Source: an uncultured Anaerotignum sp.
GTDB taxonomy: Bacteria; Bacillota; Clostridia; Lachnospirales; Anaerotignaceae
Direction: 5' to 3'
Length of the DNA stretch: 36,101 nt
Assembly (NCBI RefSeq): GCF_905212195.1
Contig: NZ_CAJMDQ010000014.1
Location: forward strand, 1 to 36,101
This document shows, piece by piece, positions 15,503 to 23,009 of this stretch; positions within the stretch are counted from its first letter, which is position 1; the number at the start of each line of letters is the position of its first letter. Below the pieces are notes generated by a model. The model did no database searches. It worked only from the letters and a program-made list of their open reading frames with translations, and had not been told where the DNA came from. Made by a program: the position numbers and the translations under genes.

Positions 15503-16645
15503 ATGTATTTGGACGAATTGAGAAATCAGATTAACGATATTGACGATAAAATTGTGGAGTTATTCGTGGAACGTATGAAAGTGGCTTCTGAAATCGCAGG
15601 CGCAAAAGCGGAAAAAAATCTGCCTGTACTGGATATGCGCAGAGAAAATGCCGTATTGCAGAAAATCATGGAAAAGGCAGGGGAAGAATTTGAGCTTTAT
15701 GCCAACACCCTTTATCACACCATGTTTGATGTAAGCAAAAGCTATCAGGCAGGGATTTTGATGCAGGATACACCTTTGTCAAAAGAAATCATGGCAAGCA
15801 TCGAAACACCGCTCATGGAATTCCCCAAAAAAGCAGTGGTGGCGTGTCAGGGTACAGAAGGTTCCAATGCAGCCCGTGCCTGCAGCAGACTGTTTACCAT
15901 GCCCAATACCATGTTCTTCAAAAGCTTTGAACATGTTTTCAATGCGGTGGAAAGCGGTCTGTGCCGTTATGGGGTGCTGCCTATCGAAAACAGCTCTGCA
16001 GGTTCTGTGACAGAAGTTTATGATTTGATGATGCGTCATAAATTCCATATCGTCAGAAGTCTGAAACTCCACATCAATCATGCGCTGTTGGGAAAACACG
16101 GCGCAGATTTCTCCAACGTCAAAGAAATCATTTCCCACGAACAGGCTTTGAGCCAGTGCAGTGAATTTTTGAAATCTCTGCCTCATGTGAAAGTGACCGT
16201 ATTTGAAAATACAGCTACAGCGGCAAAATATGTGGCAGAATGTGATCGGGATGATATTGCAGCCATTTCCTCTCCTGAATGTGCAAAACTCTATGGCTTG
16301 CAGGTCATGAAAAACGACATCCAGAACAACCAGAACAACTACACACGGTTCATCTGTATCGCAAAAGATATGGAAATTTATGCCGGTTCCAATAAAATCA
16401 GCCTGATGCTGTCCGTTTCTCACCATCCCGGTTCTCTGTATCGGATGCTGGGGAAAATCGCGGCAAAAGGTATCAATTTGTCCAAACTGGAAAGCAGACC
16501 CATTCCCGGAAAAGACTTCGAATTCCGTTTCTATTTCGATATGGAAGCCTCTGTCTATTCCAAAGATGTGATTACCCTCCTGAAGGATATGGAATTTTCC
16601 GCGGAGCAGTTCACATTCCTTGGCTGCTATTCCGAAATCGTTTAA
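15503..16645 (+). CDS. pheA: Bifunctional chorismate mutase/prephenate dehydratase
   Basis: P-protein of 380 residues converting chorismate to prephenate and then to phenylpyruvate. Residues 1-90 are an AroQ-type chorismate mutase helix bundle (MYLDELRNQINDIDDKI...). Residues ~110-290 are prephenate dehydratase, with ENSSAGSV at 162-169 and the catalytic TRF at 281-283. Residues ~307-380 are an ACT domain with the Phe-binding ESRP motif at 330-333, so feedback inhibition by Phe is expected. Since tyrA here lacks a mutase, this protein probably supplies prephenate for both branches. ATG 15503 has AGGAGG seven bases upstream; an upstream in-frame ATG at 15464 lies within aroC and has no such site. 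Confidence 0.94.
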   Translation: MYLDELRNQINDIDDKIVELFVERMKVASEIAGAKAEKNLPVLDMRRENAVLQKIMEKAGEEFELYANTLYHTMFDVSKSYQAGILMQDTPLSKEIMASIETPLMEFPKKAVVACQGTEGSNAARACSRLFTMPNTMFFKSFEHVFNAVESGLCRYGVLPIENSSAGSVTEVYDLMMRHKFHIVRSLKLHINHALLGKHGADFSNVKEIISHEQALSQCSEFLKSLPHVKVTVFENTATAAKYVAECDRDDIAAISSPECAKLYGLQVMKNDIQNNQNNYTRFICIAKDMEIYAGSNKISLMLSVSHHPGSLYRMLGKIAAKGINLSKLESRPIPGKDFEFRFYFDMEASVYSKDVITLLKDMEFSAEQFTFLGCYSEIV

Positions 16646-16657
16646 GGAGGCATTGCA

Positions 16658-17095
16658 ATGAAAGTATTGGTTATCAACGGCCCCAATCTGAATATGCTTG
16701 GGATTCGTGAAAAACATATTTATGGAACAGAAACGTATGTGGATCTGAAGAATCTGATCCATGACTATTGCCAGAAGGAAGGCATTGATGTGGATATTTT
16801 CCAGTCCAACCATGAAGGCGCACTGGTAGACCATATCCAGACAGCCTATTTTAACGAAACAGATGCCATTGTCATCAATCCGGCAGCCTATACCCATACC
16901 AGTGTGGCGATTTTAGACGCTTTGAAAGCAGTCAATTTGCCGGCTGTTGAGGTGCATCTGTCTGATGTGGGAAGCCGGGAAGACTTCCGCCAGATTTCCT
17001 ATGCAGGTATGGCTTGCGAAAAGACCATTACGGGCAAAGGATTTCAGGGCTATATCGAAGCACTGGCATATTTAAAAGAAAAATATCAGAAATAA
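16658..17095 (+). CDS. aroQ: 3-dehydroquinate dehydratase, type II
   Basis: Dehydrates 3-dehydroquinate to 3-dehydroshikimate. The 145-residue protein is a type II enzyme, the small flavodoxin-like dodecamer, not the type I Schiff-base form. The N-terminal signature NGPNLNMLG is followed by the flexible lid with Y22. NPAAYTHTSVA carries the conserved Asn, VEVHLS the catalytic histidine (H100) and the SREDFR segment the substrate-binding arginine. It starts 12 bases after pheA with AAGGAGG. The next pathway genes, aroE and aroK, are not in the window. Confidence 0.95.
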   Translation: MKVLVINGPNLNMLGIREKHIYGTETYVDLKNLIHDYCQKEGIDVDIFQSNHEGALVDHIQTAYFNETDAIVINPAAYTHTSVAILDALKAVNLPAVEVHLSDVGSREDFRQISYAGMACEKTITGKGFQGYIEALAYLKEKYQK

Positions 17096-17157
17096 TGGTG
17101 AAGTGATACAAAAGATAGATGCGAAAGCATCGGAAAATGACAGAAGGGAGAGATGTT

Positions 17158-18345
17158 ATGATTTCTCAGAAAATGAAACAGATGGTAGAACAGAGTGCGG
17201 CCATGAGTGCCATGTTTACAGAAGGCAAACGGCTGGCAGCTATTTATGGTGCGGAAAACGTATATGACTTCGGTATTGGCAATCCAAATGTAAAAGCACC
17301 TGCCTCTGTCAATGCAACCGCCATTGAAATTTTGCAGAATATGGATTCTTTGAAGGTACATAGTTATACAGACAGCAGCGGCATCCCTGCGGCAAGAAAA
17401 GCCATTGCGGAAAGTTTGAACCGCCGTTTTGGTACAAATTATGACGAAAGTAATCTGGTCATGACCGTTGGGGCAGCCGGAGGCTTGAATGTGATTTTGA
17501 AAGTGCTTTTGGATGCTGGGGATGAAGTGCTGACCTTTGCCCCTTACTTTGGGGAATATGACAATTATGTGATGAATGTGGGTGGCGTACTCCACCCGGT
17601 TCCACCCAATCCACCGGATTTTCTGCCGGATGTAGATGCGCTGTCTGCCTGCATCACACCAAAAACAAAGGCAATCATCATCAACTCTCCCAACAATCCC
17701 ACAGGGGTCATTTATGATGCGGGAACCATTGAGAAGATTGCGGCGGTTTTGAGACAGAAAGCTGCGGAATACGGTACCGATATTTATATCATTGCCGATG
17801 AACCATACAGGGAACTGGCTTATGATGGCGTGGAAGTGCCTTATATTCCCAATTTCTATGAAAATACTATCGTGGCATACTCTTTCTCCAAATCCCTGTC
17901 ATTGCCGGGGGATCGTATCGGATATCTGGTCATTCCCTCCACTGTATCGGATTTTGCGGAAGTTTCCATGGGAGCAGCCATTGCAAACCGTGTTTTGGGC
18001 TTCGTCAACGCGCCTGCTTTACAGCAGATGGTGGTGGCAAAATGCTGTGAAGAAACCACAGATGTGGCATTTTACAATGCTAACAGAGAACTGCTGTACA
18101 ACGCTTTGCAGGAATACGGCTATACCTGTGCGAAACCCCAGGGCGCTTTTTACCTGTTTGTCAAAGCGCTGGAGGACGATGACAAAGCTTTCTGCGAAAA
18201 GGCGAAAGAATACCGTTTGCTGGTGACACCGGGCAGTGCTTTTGGCTGCAAAGGATATGTGCGGATTTCCTATTGCGTGGCACGGGAAACCATTGAAAAT
18301 TCCCTGCCGTCATTCAAAGCATTGGCAGAATCCTATAAAAAATAA
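17158..18345 (+). CDS. Class I/II PLP aminotransferase, probable aromatic aminotransferase
   Basis: Fold-type I aminotransferase of 395 residues. The PLP lysine is in YSFSKSLSLPGDRIGY, the aspartate pairing with the PLP nitrogen is in IIADEPYRELAYD, and INSPNNPTG is intact. Sequence type is AspC/AspB-like. As last gene of a Phe/Tyr operon, it most likely transaminates phenylpyruvate and 4-hydroxyphenylpyruvate; the substrate is inferred from context and could include aspartate or alanine. Start ATG 17158 has GGGAGAG upstream. It follows aroQ by 62 bases, a gap holding a small GATGC-GAAA-GCATC hairpin, and is followed by a terminator. Confidence 0.88.
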   Translation: MISQKMKQMVEQSAAMSAMFTEGKRLAAIYGAENVYDFGIGNPNVKAPASVNATAIEILQNMDSLKVHSYTDSSGIPAARKAIAESLNRRFGTNYDESNLVMTVGAAGGLNVILKVLLDAGDEVLTFAPYFGEYDNYVMNVGGVLHPVPPNPPDFLPDVDALSACITPKTKAIIINSPNNPTGVIYDAGTIEKIAAVLRQKAAEYGTDIYIIADEPYRELAYDGVEVPYIPNFYENTIVAYSFSKSLSLPGDRIGYLVIPSTVSDFAEVSMGAAIANRVLGFVNAPALQQMVVAKCCEETTDVAFYNANRELLYNALQEYGYTCAKPQGAFYLFVKALEDDDKAFCEKAKEYRLLVTPGSAFGCKGYVRISYCVARETIENSLPSFKALAESYKK

Positions 18346-18359
18346 AAATAATTTTTGTG

Positions 18360-18391
18360 AAAGATACTGTTTTCGGACAGTATCTTTTTTT
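18360..18391 (+). terminator. Terminator of the aro operon
   Basis: An 11-bp perfect stem (AAAGATACTGT and its complement), 6-nt loop, seven T. It separates the aro operon from the dcw cluster. Confidence 0.9.
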
Positions 18392-18593
18392 GTGCAAAAG
18401 GAAGACAGGGGCGTTTGTGTTTTCGTTTTGCGGGCGTTTTTTGCTGCCAGTGGAGGCTGGTGGTGGGTGGAGCGGCTGAAATAGGGTGGTGGAAGGAAAA
18501 ATGTGGCAACGACAGGAGGGGGAATATGTGAAAAAACCTTGAAAAATCGGCATTTTCTGAAGAAAAAAAGAAGAAAAAAAGAGGCCATAGGAC

Positions 18594-18622
18594 TTGTTTT
18601 TTTGTTACGGTTATATTACAAT
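18594..18622 (+). promoter_or_regulatory. Promoter of the dcw cluster
   Basis: -35 TTGTTT (18594-18599), 17-bp spacer, -10 TACAAT (18617-18622). The stretch 18392-18593 before it holds no supported gene; it is purine-rich, with many GTGG words around 18450-18500. Confidence 0.6.
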
Positions 18623-18659
18623 GTGGTTAGTAGTGGCGAAAAGTGGCTGAAAAGGGAGC
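18623..18659 (+). promoter_or_regulatory. MraZ operator: 10-bp-spaced direct repeats
   Basis: GTGG occurs at 18623, 18633 and 18643, each followed by six bases, and AGGG at 18653 continues the phase. The repeats begin one base after the -10 box and cover the transcription start. MraZ proteins bind arrays of short GTGG/TGGG-type direct repeats with one-turn spacing in front of their own operon. This array is therefore the likely autoregulatory site; no binding data are available here. Confidence 0.72.
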
Positions 18660-18706
18660 AGAATTTGCGAATCGGCATAGCGAAGGGTGAAAGGTGGTGA
18701 GACAAG

Positions 18707-19138
18707 ATGTTCATGGGGGAATACCAGCATTCCATTGATGCAAAAGGAAGATTGATTGTACCTGCCAAGTTCCGTGACGGACTGGGCGAACATTTTGTGG
18801 TCACCAAAGGTTTGGATAATTGCCTGTTTGCTTATCCTCAGGAAGAATGGAAGATTTTTGAGGAAAAACTCAAACAGCTTCCTCTGACCAGCACCGGTGC
18901 CAGAAAGTTTGTCCGCTTTTTCTTCGCAGGAGCTGTGGAATGCGATTTGGATAACCAGGGGCGTATCATCCTGCCTTCCAATCTGAGGGAATATGCTGGA
19001 CTGAAAAAAGACATCGTTTCCATCGGTGTCAACAACCGAATTGAAATCTGGAACAAGGAAAATTGGAAAGAATATAACGAAGAAGAAAATTTCATCAGCA
19101 ATGATCTGGCTTTTGAAATGGAAAATCTGGGCATTTGA
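18707..19138 (+). CDS. mraZ: Transcriptional regulator MraZ
   Basis: A 143-residue DNA-binding protein with two AbrB/SpoVT-like swapped-hairpin domains, each carrying the DxxGR signature (DAKGRLIVPAKFR at 11-23 and DNQGRIILPSNLR at 82-94). MraZ forms ring oligomers that bind direct repeats and repress the dcw cluster from its first promoter. Such repeats are visible about 60 bases upstream. First gene of the cluster. The ATG has GGTGG upstream. Confidence 0.96.
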   Translation: MFMGEYQHSIDAKGRLIVPAKFRDGLGEHFVVTKGLDNCLFAYPQEEWKIFEEKLKQLPLTSTGARKFVRFFFAGAVECDLDNQGRIILPSNLREYAGLKKDIVSIGVNNRIEIWNKENWKEYNEEENFISNDLAFEMENLGI

Positions 19139-19165
19139 TGCGGCAGAAAAAAAGGAGTGTTATTA

Positions 19166-20104
19166 TTGGAATTTCATCATGTTTCCGTTCTGCTGCAGGA
19201 ATGTATCGACGGACTTTGTATCAAACCTGACGGCATTTATGTAGACGGTACCACTGGCGGCGGCGGTCATTCGCTGGAAATTGCAAAGCGGCTCACCACC
19301 GGCAGACTGATTTGTATCGATCAGGATCTCAATGCCCATGCAGCTGCAAAAGAGCGGCTGAAAGATCATTTGGACAAGATCACTTTTGTACATGACAATT
19401 TTGGCAATATTGGTTCTATATTGGACGAGCTTGGCATTGACCGTATTGACGGCATGCTCATGGATATTGGCGTATCTTCTCATCAGCTGGATGAGGCGGA
19501 ACGTGGTTTCTCCTATCAGCAGGACGCGCCTTTGGACATGCGTATGGATGCCACAAAGCCTTTCAGTGCTTATGATGTAGTCAATACATACAGCGAAGCC
19601 GATTTGGACCGAATCATTTTTACTTATGGCGAAGAACGCTGGGCAAAACGCATTGCGCAGTTTATTGTGGCAGAGCGTGCCAACAAGCCCATCGAAACCA
19701 CCGGAGAACTGGTGGATGTTATCAAAAAAGCTGTGCCAAAGGGAGCCAGAAAAGACGGCCCTCATCCGGCAAAGCGTACTTTTCAGGCAATTCGAATTGA
19801 AGTCAATGGAGAACTGGATGTGCTGGAGAGAGCCATCGATCAGGCGGCGCATCGCCTGACAGAAGGCGGCAGACTCTGCATCATCACATTCCATTCTCTG
19901 GAAGATCGTATTGTAAAAGAAGCGTATCGCAGACAGGAAAATCCCTGCATCTGCCCGCCGCAGTTTCCTGTTTGTGTCTGCGGACGGAAACCTGTTGGCA
20001 AGGTGATTACAAGAAAGCCAATTGTGCCATCCAAAGAGGAACTGGCAGAAAACCATCGCTCCAGAAGCGCGAAACTGCGTATTTTGGAAGGATTGGGAGA
20101 ATAA
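19166..20104 (+). CDS. rsmH: 16S rRNA (cytosine-1402-N4)-methyltransferase
   Basis: S-adenosylmethionine-dependent methyltransferase (formerly MraW) that modifies C1402 in the ribosomal decoding centre. Family motifs are VDGTTGGGGHS near the start (SAM binding), DIGVSSHQLDEAERGFS, LDMRMD, HPAKRTFQAIRIEVN and ITFHSLEDRIVK. I chose the TTG at 19166: AAGGAG lies eight bases upstream, and the protein then begins with the usual MEFHHVSVLLQE. The GTG at 19157 is too close to that site. The 312-residue length is normal. Confidence 0.95.
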   Translation: MEFHHVSVLLQECIDGLCIKPDGIYVDGTTGGGGHSLEIAKRLTTGRLICIDQDLNAHAAAKERLKDHLDKITFVHDNFGNIGSILDELGIDRIDGMLMDIGVSSHQLDEAERGFSYQQDAPLDMRMDATKPFSAYDVVNTYSEADLDRIIFTYGEERWAKRIAQFIVAERANKPIETTGELVDVIKKAVPKGARKDGPHPAKRTFQAIRIEVNGELDVLERAIDQAAHRLTEGGRLCIITFHSLEDRIVKEAYRRQENPCICPPQFPVCVCGRKPVGKVITRKPIVPSKEELAENHRSRSAKLRILEGLGE

Positions 20105-20122
20105 AAAACAGAGGTGTCGGCT

Positions 20123-20662
20123 ATGGCAGCAAAACAGGCAAAAGAAAATAAGAAAAATGCCTACAAAGGCTCTTACTATACATATGGCAACGTAGCATAT
20201 GAACTGCAGCCGGATTATGCGCCCTACTATGAAGACGATAAGAAACAGCAGGAAGCCAAAGAAGCCATTCGGCAGGCAGCGGCAGAACGCAGAGAAAACC
20301 GCGTCCATGCGGCACATGTCTGCATGGTGATGCTGTTGATTTTTGCGGGATGTATCGCGTTTATGGGCGCAACGGTTATCGTAAAAAATCAGGAGGTGCA
20401 GATTCGGGAAAAGAAAGACGAGCTGGCAACGCTGAAGTCGCAGAACGCGATTTTAGAAGCGGAACTTGCGGAACAGGTGGATCTGGAATACATCAAACAG
20501 GAAGCCATCAATCGACTGGGCATGGCAGAACCACAGCCTTATCAGATTGTTTATATTGATGTTCCAAAAGACAGCTATACCATTCAGTATGCAGCTGATG
20601 AAGTGGTAGAGGAGGAACCTTCCTTTATCGCATCCATATTGAATTTATTTAAAAAGGACTGA
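20123..20662 (+). CDS. ftsL: FtsL-like cell division protein
   Basis: A 179-residue bitopic membrane protein: a ~65-residue charged cytoplasmic tail, one transmembrane helix (about 66-87), then an extracellular coiled coil (about 88-120) and a short C-terminal part. This topology and its place between rsmH and the first penicillin-binding protein identify FtsL, which joins FtsB/DivIC and FtsQ/DivIB and activates FtsW-FtsI at the septum. FtsL sequences diverge strongly, so the call rests on topology and position. ATG 20123 has AGAGGTG upstream. The final ~30 residues (EEEPSFIASILNLF) are an extension I cannot assign. Confidence 0.82.
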   Translation: MAAKQAKENKKNAYKGSYYTYGNVAYELQPDYAPYYEDDKKQQEAKEAIRQAAAERRENRVHAAHVCMVMLLIFAGCIAFMGATVIVKNQEVQIREKKDELATLKSQNAILEAELAEQVDLEYIKQEAINRLGMAEPQPYQIVYIDVPKDSYTIQYAADEVVEEEPSFIASILNLFKKD

Positions 20663-20667
20663 TGTAA

Positions 20668-22926
20668 ATGAGAAAATCCAGCGGGGGAATAAGGGCGAAT
20701 GGAAGATTTGCTTTTATTCTCTTTGCATTTTTTGCGGCATTTGCCCTGATGTTTGGCAGAGTGCTGTATATGAAAGTTGTTCATGGGGCGGAGTATGAAG
20801 CGGCGGCAAAGAATCAACAGATCAACCGCTATGACATTACCATCCCGCCCAACAGAGGCAGTATTTTGGACCGGAACAATCAGGTGCTTGCCATCAGTAC
20901 CACTGTGTATAATGTGGCACTGGACTCCTTGCAGCTGGCAGAGGTGGCAGAACAGTATCCGGAAGAACAGGAAAAGACATTGACAACTCTTTGCGAATAT
21001 TTCCCGGAACTGGATTACAACACATTGAAACAGTATGTGACCATTAATCCGGAAACAGGGGAGCTTTACATGAATAACCACTGGAAGTATCTGGTGAAGG
21101 GTATTGAGCGCAGTGTGAAAGAAGAACTGGAAGCCATGGACCTGAAAGGCGTTTACTTTGAAAAAAGCAGTCAGCGCTCTTATCCACTGAACAGCTCCGC
21201 CTGCCATCTGGTTGGTTTTACCCGTGGTGATGCCCAGTGGGGACTGGAAGGATATTACAACAGCTATATGGAAGGAACGCCGGGACGTTCTTTCATCCTG
21301 TACAATGGCGCAGATTCCGTTGTTCATCAGGATTATGACGCAAAAGATGGGGATACCATCATCACTACCATCGACTATAATATCCAGAAAATTGCAGAAG
21401 AAGTGGTAGCAGAAACAGCGGCAGAATGGCCCGCCAAAAATGTGGCAGCTATGGTTATGGACCCCTATACCGGTGAAATTTATGCCATGGCGGAATCCCA
21501 TTCCTTCGATTTGAATAATCCAAATGAAATTCCCGAATGGGAAACAGATACCAAGTATACAGAAAACTGGGATCAGCTCAGCAGTGAAGAACAGCTGGAA
21601 TACCTGAATACCATGTGGAAAAACTTCTGTGTCAGCGATACCTACGAACCCGGGTCTATTTTCAAACCTATGCTGGTAGCGGCTGCTCTGGAGGAAGGCG
21701 TTATCACACCAAACTCCACTTTCCAGTGTAATGGGTATACAGATATCGGTGGCTACCGCATCAAATGTCACTTGGTAAGCGGTCACGGAAATATCAATGT
21801 AGAACAGATTATGGCGCAGTCCTGTAACATGGGCGTTATCCAGATTGCAAATCTTCTGGGGGCAGATAAATTCTATGAATACCAGAGAGAATTTGGTTTT
21901 GGTGATTATACTGGCATTGACCTGCCCGGTGAAGCAGCTGGTCAGCTCCATAGCAAAGAAAGTATTGGTCCTACAGAATTGGCAACCATGTCCTTCGGTC
22001 AGACATTCAACTGCACCAGCATTCAGGTCATTGCAGCATTCTCTTCTTTGATCAACGGCGGTAATCTGGTGAAACCCCATGTGGTATCTCAGATTGTGGA
22101 TGCCGATGGCAATGTGGTGCTGGAAAACGACACAGAAGTGGTACGTCGTGTCATTTCTGAAAAAACATCCGCATATATGCGGACAGCGCTGAAAGCGACT
22201 GTAGAAAACGGTCTGGCAAAGAAACTGGAAATCGATGGTTATTCCATCGGCTGTAAAACAGGTACTGCACAGCAGGGCTCTCGTGAAACAAATGATTTGT
22301 GGACACTGAGCAACATGTCTTACTTCCCTGCGGAAAATCCCAAATACATTGTATTCACCGTTATCAACCAGCCCAGCGATTATGTAGAAGGCGTGCAGAC
22401 ACCCACACCTATGACCAAAAAACTCATTGAAGGCATCATCAAATACGACAATCTGGAACCTACACAGCCTGTAGAAGATGAAGCAAACCTGTCTCAGAAT
22501 AAAACTGTGACCGTTGCGGATTATACAGACAGCGTTATTTTCGATGTTATCGGTGATCTGGATGGGAAAGAACTGACTTATAAAGTAGTAGGCAACGGCA
22601 ATACCGTTGTAAATCAGGTGCCGAAAGGTGGAACCACTGTGGATGTAGGCAGTGAAGTTATCCTGTATGTACAGCGTTCCGAAGAAGACACCGGTACCGT
22701 CAGCGTTCCGAACGTTGTCGGCAAAAACTACGAACAGGCAGAAACAACCTTGACAAATGCAGGCTTTACGGTGGCATTTGAAGGGGATCAATCGGGAACT
22801 GTCACCGCACAGGACCCTAAGTATGGTGTATCTGTAGCCAAGGGAAGCGAAGTTATGCTGACCCTTGAAATTCCAGAAAAAACGGATACATCAACCGATA
22901 CAACGGGTACGCAGACAACGCAATAA
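20668..22926 (+). CDS. Class B penicillin-binding protein with PASTA domains (FtsI-like)
   Basis: Septal D,D-transpeptidase of 752 residues. A cytoplasmic tail and one transmembrane helix (about 13-35) lead into a dimerisation domain and the transpeptidase domain. The catalytic motifs are complete: SIFK at 330-333, SCN at 385-387 and KTGT at 530-533. Two PASTA-type segments occupy the C-terminus (about 605-690 and 692-747, VPNVVGKNYEQAETTL...), followed by a Thr-rich tail. It cross-links new septal peptidoglycan with FtsW as partner. It begins 5 bases after ftsL. The next gene is a paralogue, as with pbpB-spoVD in Bacillus. Confidence 0.93.
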   Translation: MRKSSGGIRANGRFAFILFAFFAAFALMFGRVLYMKVVHGAEYEAAAKNQQINRYDITIPPNRGSILDRNNQVLAISTTVYNVALDSLQLAEVAEQYPEEQEKTLTTLCEYFPELDYNTLKQYVTINPETGELYMNNHWKYLVKGIERSVKEELEAMDLKGVYFEKSSQRSYPLNSSACHLVGFTRGDAQWGLEGYYNSYMEGTPGRSFILYNGADSVVHQDYDAKDGDTIITTIDYNIQKIAEEVVAETAAEWPAKNVAAMVMDPYTGEIYAMAESHSFDLNNPNEIPEWETDTKYTENWDQLSSEEQLEYLNTMWKNFCVSDTYEPGSIFKPMLVAAALEEGVITPNSTFQCNGYTDIGGYRIKCHLVSGHGNINVEQIMAQSCNMGVIQIANLLGADKFYEYQREFGFGDYTGIDLPGEAAGQLHSKESIGPTELATMSFGQTFNCTSIQVIAAFSSLINGGNLVKPHVVSQIVDADGNVVLENDTEVVRRVISEKTSAYMRTALKATVENGLAKKLEIDGYSIGCKTGTAQQGSRETNDLWTLSNMSYFPAENPKYIVFTVINQPSDYVEGVQTPTPMTKKLIEGIIKYDNLEPTQPVEDEANLSQNKTVTVADYTDSVIFDVIGDLDGKELTYKVVGNGNTVVNQVPKGGTTVDVGSEVILYVQRSEEDTGTVSVPNVVGKNYEQAETTLTNAGFTVAFEGDQSGTVTAQDPKYGVSVAKGSEVMLTLEIPEKTDTSTDTTGTQTTQ

Positions 22927-22949
22927 CCAGACCCAAAGAAAACGCATAG

Positions 22950-23004
22950 ACTCCTTGCTTTTTCCATATATTTGCTAATAAGGACATTGGAAAAGGCAGG
23001 GAGT
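22950..23004 (+). other. 17-bp hairpin enclosing the spoVD ribosome binding site
   Basis: Positions 22950-22966 pair with 22988-23004 over 17 consecutive pairs (two G-U) around a 21-nt loop. The right arm contains AGGGAG (22998-23003), the only ribosome binding site of the next gene, whose ATG is at 23010. The arm is followed by TTTTCT, a weak T-run, so it may act as a leaky terminator, a translational gate, or both. Confidence 0.7.
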
Positions 23005-23009
23005 TTTCT

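Noticed and set aside
17117..17130. GATGC-GAAA-GCATC hairpin between aroQ and the aminotransferase gene
   Set aside because: Only 5 bp with no T-run; not a terminator, at most a minor processing or stability element.
18440..18500. G-rich stretch upstream of mraZ as a G-quadruplex or extra MraZ boxes
   Set aside because: GTGG words occur but without regular 10-bp phase, and the G-runs are mostly pairs; not convincing.
20584..22791. 735-codon minus-strand frame opposite the first penicillin-binding protein gene
   Set aside because: Fully antisense to a gene with intact catalytic motifs; composition (Cys, His and Phe excess) is typical of a reverse-strand reading.
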